A stretch of 43,436 nt of DNA from Armatimonadota bacterium. GTDB lineage: Bacteria; Bacteroidota; Ignavibacteria; OLB7. Shown here in pieces: positions 9,180 through 16,307 of this stretch. Made by a program: the position numbers and the translations under genes. Under the pieces are notes generated by a model. It was not told the origin of the DNA. It searched no databases and saw only the letters and a list, made by a program, of their open reading frames with translations. Numbering within the stretch: the first letter of the stretch is position 1; every line of letters begins with the position of its first letter. The stretch lies in NCBI GenBank assembly GCA_020850315.1, contig JADZEY010000103.1:1-43436 (forward strand), read 5' to 3'.

Positions 9180-9755
9180 TTATCCGTGCATTGTTGGCTG
9201 CGATTCCAGCCCCAGCACAATTTCCGATTCCCGCTCGGTCAGCGCGTCCAACCGCTGGCGAACATCACGCTCGGGGAAGTACTGGCAGGCGATGTCGTAG
9301 AACGTGCGGTAGTGGCCGGCCTCGCTGGCAAGCAGCGAGCGGTAAAATTCCTGAAGCTCGGCATCGGGGACGTGCTTGCTGAGGATGGAGAAGCGTTCGC
9401 AGGAGCGCGCCTCGATGATTGCCGCCACCAGAAGCTGATCCATCAGCCGCTCCGGCTCGTTCTTCCGGATCTCTTTATGAAGTGCTTGGGCGTAAGGGTC
9501 GCCGGGATCCCGTTGCAGCGTGAACCCACGTTTGCGGATGTACTCATACACCATGCCGAAATGCTCCATCTCCTCCTGGCAAAGCGCGATCATCTGCCGA
9601 ACCAGCATCTCCTTTTCTGGATAGCGGCTCACCAGCGACATAGCGTTGACGGCAGCCTTTTTTTCGCAATGGGCGTGGTCAATCAACACCTTCTCAAGGT
9701 TCGATTCAGCAGCCATAATCCACGATGGCTGCGAGGGGATTTTTAGGCAGAGCAT
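9180..9755 (-). CDS. miaE: tRNA-(ms[2]io[6]A)-hydroxylase (MiaE-like diiron protein)
   Basis: MiaE hydroxylates the isopentenyl side chain of ms2i6A at tRNA position 37 through a ferritin-like diiron centre. Metal ligands are visible as paired Glu/His motifs: DHAHCEKKAA, EEMEHF, EARSCERF and SEAGHYRTF. The start is uncertain. ATG 9755 gives MLCLKIPSQPSW and 191 aa, matching my memory of family N-termini. An in-frame ATG at 9794 gives 204 aa, but its start codon lies inside the terminal repeat of the neighbouring MITE-like element. Neither has a strong RBS. It sits upstream of fmt on the same strand. Confidence 0.85.
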   Translation of the reverse strand: MLCLKIPSQPSWIMAAESNLEKVLIDHAHCEKKAAVNAMSLVSRYPEKEMLVRQMIALCQEEMEHFGMVYEYIRKRGFTLQRDPGDPYAQALHKEIRKNEPERLMDQLLVAAIIEARSCERFSILSKHVPDAELQEFYRSLLASEAGHYRTFYDIACQYFPERDVRQRLDALTERESEIVLGLESQPTMHG

Positions 9756-9793
9756 AGTTGGGAATGTCAAATGAAGAGTAGCCTCTTTGCTCA

Positions 9794-10092
9794 TAACTGA
9801 CCTTACGCAAAGCCAAGGTCAGTGGTCAGTTGTAAAGAGGGTCATTAGTCATTGGTCACTCACCTTACGCAGAGTTTGGAGAGTGAAGATTTGCTGGCCG
9901 GTGGCTTGCTTCGATGCTCTTCTTCTCTTCGGCTTTGGCTCCCTCTCCCACCCGACCAATGGAGTGGAATCAGTAGCATCACCCGCTTGGGAGAGGGTGT
10001 GCCGATAGGATCGGCATCTTCGAGAGGGTGAGGGCTGGCCCAATGCGAGTGCCTTCGACCATATCCAGCTTGGCTTTGCATAAGGTGAGTTA
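9794..10092. mobile_element. MITE-like element with 25-bp terminal inverted repeats
   Basis: The left end (9794-9818, TAACTGACCTTACGCAAAGC...) and the reverse complement of the right end (10068-10092, TAACTCACCTTATGCAAAGC...) match at 22 of 25 positions. Between them are an internal direct copy of CTCACCTTACGCA (near 9859), GGTCAGT repeats (about 9817-9830) and an inverted pair CCCTCTCCCA / TGGGAGAGGG (about 9950-10005). No ORF of note lies inside. The right end abuts the stop codon of the TauE/SafE gene; the left end covers the alternative miaE start. A target duplication is not evident. Confidence 0.6.
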
Positions 10093-10866
10093 CTAACTGA
10101 CCAGCGCCCACACCGTGAAGCCAACGGCAAACGCCATCATTAACGCCCCATAGATTCGCTCCAGTGTGGCACTGTGAAGCCGCGTGGCAAGCCGTGCGCC
10201 AAGCGCGCTGCAGGGGATTGAGGTACAGCAGAGCAGCAGCCCCGTTGGCCAGTCAATGTGCCCTTCCAGCCCGTGCGTTATGGTGTTGGGAATGGAAAGG
10301 CAGGCAACGCAAAACAGTGAGGTTGCCAACGCCGTTTTGGTTGGCAACTTCACCACGTTCATAAACGCTGGCCCAAGCACAATCCCGCCGCCAATGGCAA
10401 GGAAGCCGGAAAGGAAGCCGGAAAGCGCGCCCGCGCCGTACATGATCGCGCCGGAGTGGTGCGGGTGATCGGCTGGATTCGGTTGCGCCTTACCACGCGC
10501 CCCGATTTGCCAGCCCCGCTCGATAAAACTCCACGCTGACCAAATCAGCACAAGCCCTGTTAGCACCATCAACACTGCATCGGATGTTTGGCTGGTTAGC
10601 AGCGCGCCAACGGCGGTTAGCGGGAACGCCACAAGTAATGTCCGCCATGCGATATCGAACCGCACCATCTTCTGCCGGGCATAAACGATTGAGCCAGAGA
10701 TTGCCGCAGGGATTGCCGCCGGAAGGGGCGTTGCTACCGCCAACACCGCCGGCATTCCAATCAGCAAGCGAAGCAGTGGCGTGGAAAGCAACGCGCCGCC
10801 AACCCCGAACATCCCCGCCGAAAACCCGATGATTGCGCCGATAAGTAGAGTAAGCAGAATATCCAT
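10093..10866 (-). CDS. TauE/SafE-family sulfite/anion exporter
   Basis: This 257-aa polytopic membrane protein belongs to the TauE/SafE (DUF81) permeases, which move sulfite, sulfoacetate or related organosulfur anions. About eight hydrophobic helices are visible, arranged as two repeats. The first opens with GAIIGFSAGMFGVGGALL and the second with GALSGFLSGFLAIGGGIVLG, the internal duplication typical of the family. ATG 10866 begins MDILLTLLIGAI. The substrate cannot be assigned. Its stop codon touches the end of the MITE-like element. Confidence 0.88.
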   Translation of the reverse strand: MDILLTLLIGAIIGFSAGMFGVGGALLSTPLLRLLIGMPAVLAVATPLPAAIPAAISGSIVYARQKMVRFDIAWRTLLVAFPLTAVGALLTSQTSDAVLMVLTGLVLIWSAWSFIERGWQIGARGKAQPNPADHPHHSGAIMYGAGALSGFLSGFLAIGGGIVLGPAFMNVVKLPTKTALATSLFCVACLSIPNTITHGLEGHIDWPTGLLLCCTSIPCSALGARLATRLHSATLERIYGALMMAFAVGFTVWALVS

Positions 10867-10930
10867 GGTTGCGGCGAAGATAAGACTATGTGGAGAGGAA
10901 TCGGCACCTCACCTCACACCTCCGTCATTG

Positions 10931-10948
10931 CCCCGACCCATGTCGGGG
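10931..10948. repeat. Short GC hairpin
   Basis: CCCCGAC-CCAT-GTCGGGG forms a perfect 7-bp hairpin between the TauE/SafE gene and the downstream end of the pyrE operon. No T tract follows on either strand. It may act as a weak terminator or be a dispersed intergenic motif. Confidence 0.45.
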
Positions 10949-10965
10949 TCTTCGACAAGAAGTCT

Positions 10966-12174
10966 TCACTCCTCCCCCCTTCCCGCAGCCCTTCCCACGT
11001 AGGGGCGATAGACCAACCCGAAGCCGAGCCGGAAGTAGAGTATCCCCCCCGCAAACCCGGGGTCGTAGCCACCAAGCGCGTTGCTGGAATATCCAACGCG
11101 GGCCCGCACGTTGATGTGAGGTCCTTCATCGAAGGGGATGCGGTAATCGGCAACGCCGGAAAGATCAACCCCAAGCCCAAAACCGGTTTGGATTGCCTGG
11201 CTCTGTTGGCCTATCGCATCCCCCGATTGCACCGAAACCGCTGCCAACCCAACCATCGGGGTGAAGGCAATCCTCCCCTGCCGGAACTCATATCCCAAAC
11301 TCAGCGTGGCATTGGTCATGCTGGCATCCCCAGCCGGCCACGAATCCCCGCCCGCAACGAACGCGCTGGGGACAGCAAGCGAAAGGAATTGAATTGCGCC
11401 AGAAAATGTAGCCCAATACAGATACCCCTCAAGCTCCACCGCCAAGCCATGCAGCTTCCCGAAGCGCTCCCCAAATTGCCCGGTCGGCATCCCGCCACCG
11501 TAGCTTGTCAGAATCCCCAATCCCCCAACTTGCTCGGAATACTGGCGGCTGATGTACGATTGCGCCAACGGCAGAAATCGGCTTCGGGGATACTCGGCAG
11601 CAAATTGCGCCACCAGTGTGTTCAGCGATTCCTGCGCCCGGTATCCACGCACGGTCAGATGGTTCAGCAGCAGATTGAAGAACCGCCGTTCCTCCTCGGT
11701 TGGGCGGTAGCCATCAAACCGGTCGCTTGCCGAAGCCGCGCCGGAACGCAGCAAGTAGCGCAATCGGTCGCGAACTCCATCGGGCCTGAGCGACCCGGCA
11801 ATGCTCCATGTTTCGGCAAGCATTGGCTCCAGCATGGCGGGGTTCAGCAGTGTGGCGGTGTCGGGAAGGATTGCCAGCAGCAGCAACCGCTCAGGGCCGT
11901 TCAGCCAGGGGCCATTGTTTTGGCGGTTATCCATGAACGCCATCAGCAACTTGGTTTCATCCCACGCGCCACGCTTCACCGTTTCCGCCATTGCCAGCCG
12001 CGCGTTGGCCACCACCGGCTTGCGCCGATTGATCCCCACCAACCATTCTTCGTACGCTGCGGAATCGGCTGGATCCTGCGGCTGATCCTGTGGCTGGCCC
12101 GGCAGCCGGCCCGGCGTTGCAGCCAAGCAAAGCAGGAGCAGCATGGCAAGGACAATCTGATTACCGCCGGACAT
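10966..12174 (-). CDS. Secreted protein with probable C-terminal outer-membrane barrel, unknown function
   Basis: I do not recognise a named family. ATG 12174 gives 402 aa starting MSGGNQIVLAMLLLLCLAATPG, a clear type I signal peptide; a longer frame upstream lies in the preceding gene. Residues about 30-220 are helical and Leu/Arg-rich with repeat-like spacing, as in TPR-type folds. The last 150 or so residues alternate hydrophobic and polar residues and end in paired aromatic strands (ILYFRLGFGLVYRPYVG), as in an outer-membrane beta-barrel. It overlaps the upstream lipoprotein gene by 14 bases and is the last gene of the pyrE operon. A surface or envelope role is inferred only. Confidence 0.6.
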   Translation of the reverse strand: MSGGNQIVLAMLLLLCLAATPGRLPGQPQDQPQDPADSAAYEEWLVGINRRKPVVANARLAMAETVKRGAWDETKLLMAFMDNRQNNGPWLNGPERLLLLAILPDTATLLNPAMLEPMLAETWSIAGSLRPDGVRDRLRYLLRSGAASASDRFDGYRPTEEERRFFNLLLNHLTVRGYRAQESLNTLVAQFAAEYPRSRFLPLAQSYISRQYSEQVGGLGILTSYGGGMPTGQFGERFGKLHGLAVELEGYLYWATFSGAIQFLSLAVPSAFVAGGDSWPAGDASMTNATLSLGYEFRQGRIAFTPMVGLAAVSVQSGDAIGQQSQAIQTGFGLGVDLSGVADYRIPFDEGPHINVRARVGYSSNALGGYDPGFAGGILYFRLGFGLVYRPYVGRAAGRGEE

Positions 12175-12718
12175 TCGAGGTATCCCGCGAAAGGGTTTCC
12201 ACGCAGGCAACCAAGCGTTCCACCAGCGCGCTATCCATTCCAACAACAAAGGCTTGCAGCTGCATCGGCGCTGCGCCAGCGTTGCCGATTGGGAAGGGAT
12301 ACGGAAGGATCACCTCACGCTGAAGCACCCTGGGCGTTTCATCATCCAACGTTGCCTCGTTCCAATTAATCCCTTCGCCAAACAGTATCCCGGTGCTGTT
12401 GCCTGTGGCGATTGAGTCGGGGATAATCGGGATGGGGTTTTGCCGAATTTGGATCACCGCCATTCCGCGCTGCGTGCCGCTGCTGTCGGCTGGGTTGACG
12501 ATGTAGAACATATCATGCTTTGCCTCGGGGGCCGCTTCAATCATAAATCCGAATGGAATCTGAATTGCCAAATCCCCCCCCTTTGTCCGGCTGCATTGCA
12601 TAACCGACGGAACCAGCCGAACCCCTTTCAGCACCGAGGCGCGGTCGCTGGTTGGCTGGCAACTGGTGAGCAGCAATGCCAGCAGCAACAGCAGAAAAAA
12701 GGGACGGGAAGGGATCAT
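12161..12718 (-). CDS. Predicted lipoprotein, unknown function
   Basis: This 185-aa protein starts at ATG 12718 with MIPSRPFFLLLLLALLLTSC, a lipoprotein signal with lipobox LLTSC. The mature part contains an amphipathic segment LAIQIPFGFMIEAAPEAKHD, a central beta-rich region and a C-terminal helix (VERLVACVETLSR). Its layout parallels the neighbouring upstream lipoprotein: both have a short linker, an 'I-x-hydrophobic-P-x-G-F/Y' strand and an aromatic stretch with FYIV or FYIF. This suggests distant paralogy. It starts 17 bases after that gene's stop and overlaps the downstream barrel-like gene. Confidence 0.6.
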   Translation of the reverse strand: MIPSRPFFLLLLLALLLTSCQPTSDRASVLKGVRLVPSVMQCSRTKGGDLAIQIPFGFMIEAAPEAKHDMFYIVNPADSSGTQRGMAVIQIRQNPIPIIPDSIATGNSTGILFGEGINWNEATLDDETPRVLQREVILPYPFPIGNAGAAPMQLQAFVVGMDSALVERLVACVETLSRDTSNVRR

Positions 12719-12735
12719 GATGAGCTGGGAAAGCC

Positions 12736-13326
12736 TTATGGTGTTGTTGCCAATGTTGCGGCAGCGGCCATCAGCGCGGCAACCTGCGTTGTGTCGGTTC
12801 CGCCAATGTAGATGTGCAGAAACAGAGGCGTTTTTTTCAGATCGGGAAACGTTGATTGGAAAAAATCTTGGGCGGCAATCTCGGCAACGTAGAATTTCTT
12901 CTCCCCCTCGGCTGACTCCTTCCACTCGCGCCAGCGTGTGCGGTAGCTCATCAGTTGCGCCCCGGTTTCGGTGAACTGAGTGTTCTTCCCCAACCCGGTT
13001 TGGGCAACGGTCCCCATGTAGATCCGGAGGAAGCCGGGGCTGGTCGCATTGGAATCGGTGAGGGTTGGGTCGTCGCTGCGGAAGATGTAGAACTCATCGG
13101 AAGGGAGCCGCCCAACAAACTTCACCTGATAGCCCGGGGGAAGCTCTATCCAGAAATCGGGAGCCGGCGTGTGCTTTGTTGGAAGCTGGAACCGCCCGGA
13201 CGGGAGGTTCTTCACCAGCTTCGCGGTGTCGTGCGGGGCTTCGTTGTGGGAAGGCTTATCGCTGCATCCGGCAGCACCCCACAGCAGCAACAACGCAACG
13301 AAAAAACCGGGGCGATACGCAACCAT
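12736..13326 (-). CDS. Predicted lipoprotein, unknown function
   Basis: This 196-aa protein begins MVAYRPGFFVALLLLWGAAGC, a signal peptide ending in a lipobox (GAAGC). The mature domain has FWIELPPGYQVKFVG and EFYIFRSDD followed by basic/aromatic strands (SYRTRWREWKES) and a C-terminal Ala-rich helix. No named domain is recognised. It follows pyrE by four bases on the same strand, so it is almost surely co-transcribed with it. The next gene encodes a similar-looking lipoprotein. Confidence 0.6.
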   Translation of the reverse strand: MVAYRPGFFVALLLLWGAAGCSDKPSHNEAPHDTAKLVKNLPSGRFQLPTKHTPAPDFWIELPPGYQVKFVGRLPSDEFYIFRSDDPTLTDSNATSPGFLRIYMGTVAQTGLGKNTQFTETGAQLMSYRTRWREWKESAEGEKKFYVAEIAAQDFFQSTFPDLKKTPLFLHIYIGGTDTTQVAALMAAAATLATTP

Positions 13327-13330
13327 GCTG

Positions 13331-13990
13331 TTAGGCTATTCCGGTTGCAAACGTGGCCAGATGTTCGCGCAAGCGTTCGGCCAGCTCGGGCCGGGTTTCG
13401 ATGATGTCGTGGACCGAAAGGATGGCATGAACCAGAAGCCCCGATTCCTGCTGGAACGCTTCGCGGGCGGTGCGTCCGCTGTCGTCAATCGGCTCGCAGC
13501 GGTCGAAGGCAATCACAAAACCAACCGGCGTGCAACCAGCTTGGTTCAGCTTCTGGATTGCCTCCAATTTTGTTCCGCCGGTGGTGATAACGTCGTCCAC
13601 AATCACCGCCGAATCGCCCGGGCGAATCACTCCCAAAAATCCACTGACATCACCGTGCGTTTTGGCTTCTTTCCGGTCGCTAACGGCGCGGTGTTCCCCG
13701 TCGCCATCGCTGGCAAGCGCGGTTGCGGTGGCAACCGCAATCGGTATCCCCTTGTAGGCCGAACCGAAGATGACCGGGGCTTCGGCAAACGGCGCAATCT
13801 GCTGGATTGCCCCTGCGTACAGCTTCCCCATCGCCGCAAGCTGGCGGCCAGAACAGAGCGATCCGGTGTTGAAAAAGTATGGCGACTTACGCCCGCTCTT
13901 CAGCGTGAAATCGCCAAAGGTCAGGACGTTTTCCGCCACAAAAAACTCCAAGGCTTCGGCGCGTAGTGCGGAGGAATCAGGATAAAGCAT
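13331..13990 (-). CDS. pyrE: Orotate phosphoribosyltransferase
   Basis: PyrE converts orotate and PRPP to OMP in pyrimidine synthesis. The 219-aa product shows the orotate loop LKSGRKSPYFFNTG, catalytic Lys regions AYKGIP and DRKEAKTHGD (flexible loop), and the PRPP-binding motif VIVDDVITTGGTK. ATG 13990 gives MLYPDSSALRAEALEFF, the usual length; a longer open frame upstream is not supported. It is the first gene of a four-gene minus-strand operon with two lipoproteins and a barrel-like protein, an unusual set of partners. Confidence 0.95.
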   Translation of the reverse strand: MLYPDSSALRAEALEFFVAENVLTFGDFTLKSGRKSPYFFNTGSLCSGRQLAAMGKLYAGAIQQIAPFAEAPVIFGSAYKGIPIAVATATALASDGDGEHRAVSDRKEAKTHGDVSGFLGVIRPGDSAVIVDDVITTGGTKLEAIQKLNQAGCTPVGFVIAFDRCEPIDDSGRTAREAFQQESGLLVHAILSVHDIIETRPELAERLREHLATFATGIA

Positions 13991-14120
13991 GGTAGTTGGT
14001 TGGATATGCTGGATTGATGCTTGGCAAAATAGTTGCTTCGGCAGTGATGCGTGGCGTGGCTTGCATTGTGTCACAGTGGGGAACTCCATTTCCCAGCCAC
14101 AGTGTTGGCCATTCAGTGAT

Positions 14121-15041
14121 TTATTCTTCCCCCCAGGGGGCCACCACATCCACACAAGCATCGTGTCCGGCAAACGTTGCGCGCCACTGGTGAGCGGTGC
14201 GGCTTTTCACGGCACTCACTATCAGTTGCTTCACCGTGGCGGCGCGCTCCCCTTGTGCCAAGCCATCGTCATCACTCAGCATCGTCAGCCCTGTCAGGTT
14301 GCGGAATCGTTCCCAAAATTTTGGCTCAACGGCGGCCACCGCAAGGTAGCCGCCATCGGCAGTGCGGTAGATGTTGTAGCAGGGGAATCGTCCGTTGTGC
14401 AGAAACGTGGCGGGGGTTCGCTGATGGAGTGACGTTGGATAGTAGGCGTTGGTGGATTGGTCAACGGCATCTTGCAAGTAGCACCAATTCTGGATCGGTT
14501 CGGATTGCCTTTTTTGGCGCAGCACCGTTGCCAGCACCGTAACGGCAATGTGGTAGCTGAAGAACATCCCCGTCACCGGAAGCAATGGCGGGGCGATGAT
14601 GTCATCGGTGCGATCCAGGATGTGCATTTTTAGCAGGTTGCTTTGCGCCAACGTGTTCAGGTCGTGGGCCGAATGGTCATCGCCCGGGCGAAAACCCAGC
14701 CGGGTGAAACAGACCCCACGAAACTCGGCAGCAATAGCTTCCGGTGCCAGCCCCAGTTTCGCCTCCACCCGTGGCGGGAACCCCATCACCACAGCATCAG
14801 CGTGGCGGATTGCTTCGTGAAGTTCGGCCAGGTCATCGGGGTTGCCAAAATCAATCAGCCGCAACTCCTTCGGGGCCTGGAACGCACCGTACACTTCGGC
14901 AAACGCAGGGTCCCACCCCCACTGCAGAAACGGGTCGCGGTGGTGGTGGTCTTCGTATTTCACAACGGTCATCCCTTGCTGCGCCAGGTAGTAGGTTGCC
15001 AGCGGGCCGGGAAGTCGCCACGTTAGGTCAATGATGGTCAT
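14121..15041 (-). CDS. CaiB/BaiF (family III) CoA-transferase, alpha-methylacyl-CoA racemase-like
   Basis: Family III enzymes move CoA between acids, or racemise alpha-methylacyl-CoA, through an active-site Asp. Visible are YLAQQGMTVVKYED near the N-terminus, SAHDLNTLAQSNLL with the catalytic Asp, TGMFFSYHIAVTVLATVL, and YRTADGGYLAVAAVEPKFWE, which looks most like AMACR. ATG 15041 gives 306 aa. That is shorter than typical members (about 360-400) and lacks some C-terminal sequence, so activity is uncertain. The first Met of the open frame, 16 codons further up, is unlikely. It is divergent from ddl. Confidence 0.8.
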   Translation of the reverse strand: MTIIDLTWRLPGPLATYYLAQQGMTVVKYEDHHHRDPFLQWGWDPAFAEVYGAFQAPKELRLIDFGNPDDLAELHEAIRHADAVVMGFPPRVEAKLGLAPEAIAAEFRGVCFTRLGFRPGDDHSAHDLNTLAQSNLLKMHILDRTDDIIAPPLLPVTGMFFSYHIAVTVLATVLRQKRQSEPIQNWCYLQDAVDQSTNAYYPTSLHQRTPATFLHNGRFPCYNIYRTADGGYLAVAAVEPKFWERFRNLTGLTMLSDDDGLAQGERAATVKQLIVSAVKSRTAHQWRATFAGHDACVDVVAPWGEE

Positions 15042-15215
15042 GCTGATGTGTGCGGATAACAGGAACGAGGGAACAAACCGAACGGCCAACCGCTACCGGG
15101 GTTGGCCACGGGTCAAAGTACAAAAATCCTTTCAGCGCGTGCGGCCTTTGGCGGCTGGCACGGACGCGCGGGCGTGTAACGCTTGCGGCGGAAGTGCGAG
15201 AGTGTGGCAGGTTTG

Positions 15216-15223
15216 TAGCTTTG
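15216..15223 (+). promoter_or_regulatory. Possible ddl promoter (-7 element)
   Basis: TAGCTTTG, an exact match to TAnnTTTG, lies 40 bases before the ddl start. No good TTG is placed 18-21 bases upstream. CA-dinucleotide runs (about 15226-15263) fill the leader. Confidence 0.4.
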
Positions 15224-15263
15224 CTAACACACACACCGTTAACCTAATCACACACACACGCAC

Positions 15264-16277
15264 ATGAATATTGCTGTTTTGCTGGGAGGAACATCGCCGG
15301 AGCGTCACGTTTCCATGGCCAGTGGCAAAGGGGTTGCCACGGCCTTGCTTGCCGCCGGGCACACCGTCCACCTGTATGATATTGCGCTTGGAGCCAACGC
15401 CCTGATCTCCTTCAGCGACCTCCACCTTCCCACCGAGCAGGCTCCCGACGATGCCGAGCTTTCCAGTTTCAACAACAACGCGATTATCACTGCTGTGCAA
15501 TCGTTGCCGCAGGATCTTGACGTTGCGTTTCTGGCACTGCATGGCGCGCCGGGGGAGGATGGCACTGTGCAGGGATTGTTGGAGTTGCGCGGAATCCCCT
15601 ACACTGGCTCCAGCGTTCTGGCAAGTGCGCTGGCAATGGACAAAGCAATGTCCAAGCGGGTGATGGAACACTACGATATCCCCACCCCCCGCTGGTTCCA
15701 GGCCACACGCGGGCAACTGGATCCATCAATGCTCCGCTCCCGCGTTGAGCAGTACACCGATTTCCCCGTGGTGGTCAAGCCGAACGATGGAGGCTCAACC
15801 GTTGGGCTTACCATTCTGAACGATGCCGATGGATTGGAGACGGCGTTCCAGCTGGCCGGGCATTACTCGGCAACGGTGTTGTTCGAGGAGTTCATCGAGG
15901 GGCGCGAGCTGACCGTGGCAATTTTGGGGGAGGAAGCCTTGCCGATTGTTGAGATTCGCCCCAAAAGCGGCATCTACGATTACGCCAACAAGTACACCGC
16001 CGGGCGCACCGAATACTTCTGCCCTGCGGACCTTCCCCGCAGCCTTGCCGAAGAAGTGCAGGAGCTTGCCCGACGCGCCCATGCTGCGTTGGGTTGCAGC
16101 GGCTACAGCCGTGTGGATTTCCGGCTGGATACCGATGGCCAGCCGTTCTGCCTAGAGGTCAACACCCTTCCCGGAATGACCGCCACCAGCCTTGTTCCCA
16201 AAGCCGCAGCGGCGGCTGGGATGAACTACCAAGAACTCTGCGAGCAGATTATTCGATTGTCGCGAAGTGGAGGGTGA
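15264..16277 (+). CDS. ddl: D-alanine--D-alanine ligase
   Basis: Ddl joins two D-Ala for peptidoglycan precursors. The 337-aa ATP-grasp enzyme has VLLGGTSPERHVSM at the N-terminus, FLALHGAPGEDGTVQG, the ATP-binding KPNDGGSTVG, EEFIEGRELTVAIL, YDYANKYTAGRTEYFCPA and the metal-binding EVNTLPGMT. Tyr in YDYANKY fits D-Ala rather than D-lactate specificity. ATG 15264 begins directly on the first strand. It stands alone on the plus strand, divergent from the CoA-transferase and convergent with the FG-GAP gene. Confidence 0.95.
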   Translation: MNIAVLLGGTSPERHVSMASGKGVATALLAAGHTVHLYDIALGANALISFSDLHLPTEQAPDDAELSSFNNNAIITAVQSLPQDLDVAFLALHGAPGEDGTVQGLLELRGIPYTGSSVLASALAMDKAMSKRVMEHYDIPTPRWFQATRGQLDPSMLRSRVEQYTDFPVVVKPNDGGSTVGLTILNDADGLETAFQLAGHYSATVLFEEFIEGRELTVAILGEEALPIVEIRPKSGIYDYANKYTAGRTEYFCPADLPRSLAEEVQELARRAHAALGCSGYSRVDFRLDTDGQPFCLEVNTLPGMTATSLVPKAAAAAGMNYQELCEQIIRLSRSGG

Positions 16278-16279
16278 GG

Positions 16280-16296
16280 TTCGCTAAACAAGCGAA
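16280..16296. terminator. Small hairpin between convergent ddl and FG-GAP genes
   Basis: TTCGCT-AAACA-AGCGAA is a perfect 6-bp stem in the 30-base gap between two convergent genes. T tracts are weak, so terminator activity is only suggested. Confidence 0.3.
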
Positions 16297-16307
16297 TTCC
16301 TCATACT

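Noticed and set aside
10888-12369. Open frame of 493 codons on the plus strand opposite the barrel-like gene
   Set aside because: Composition is Arg/Pro/Gln/His-rich without domains; the minus-strand reading has a proper signal peptide, overlaps its operon neighbour in a natural way and ends in strand-like sequence.
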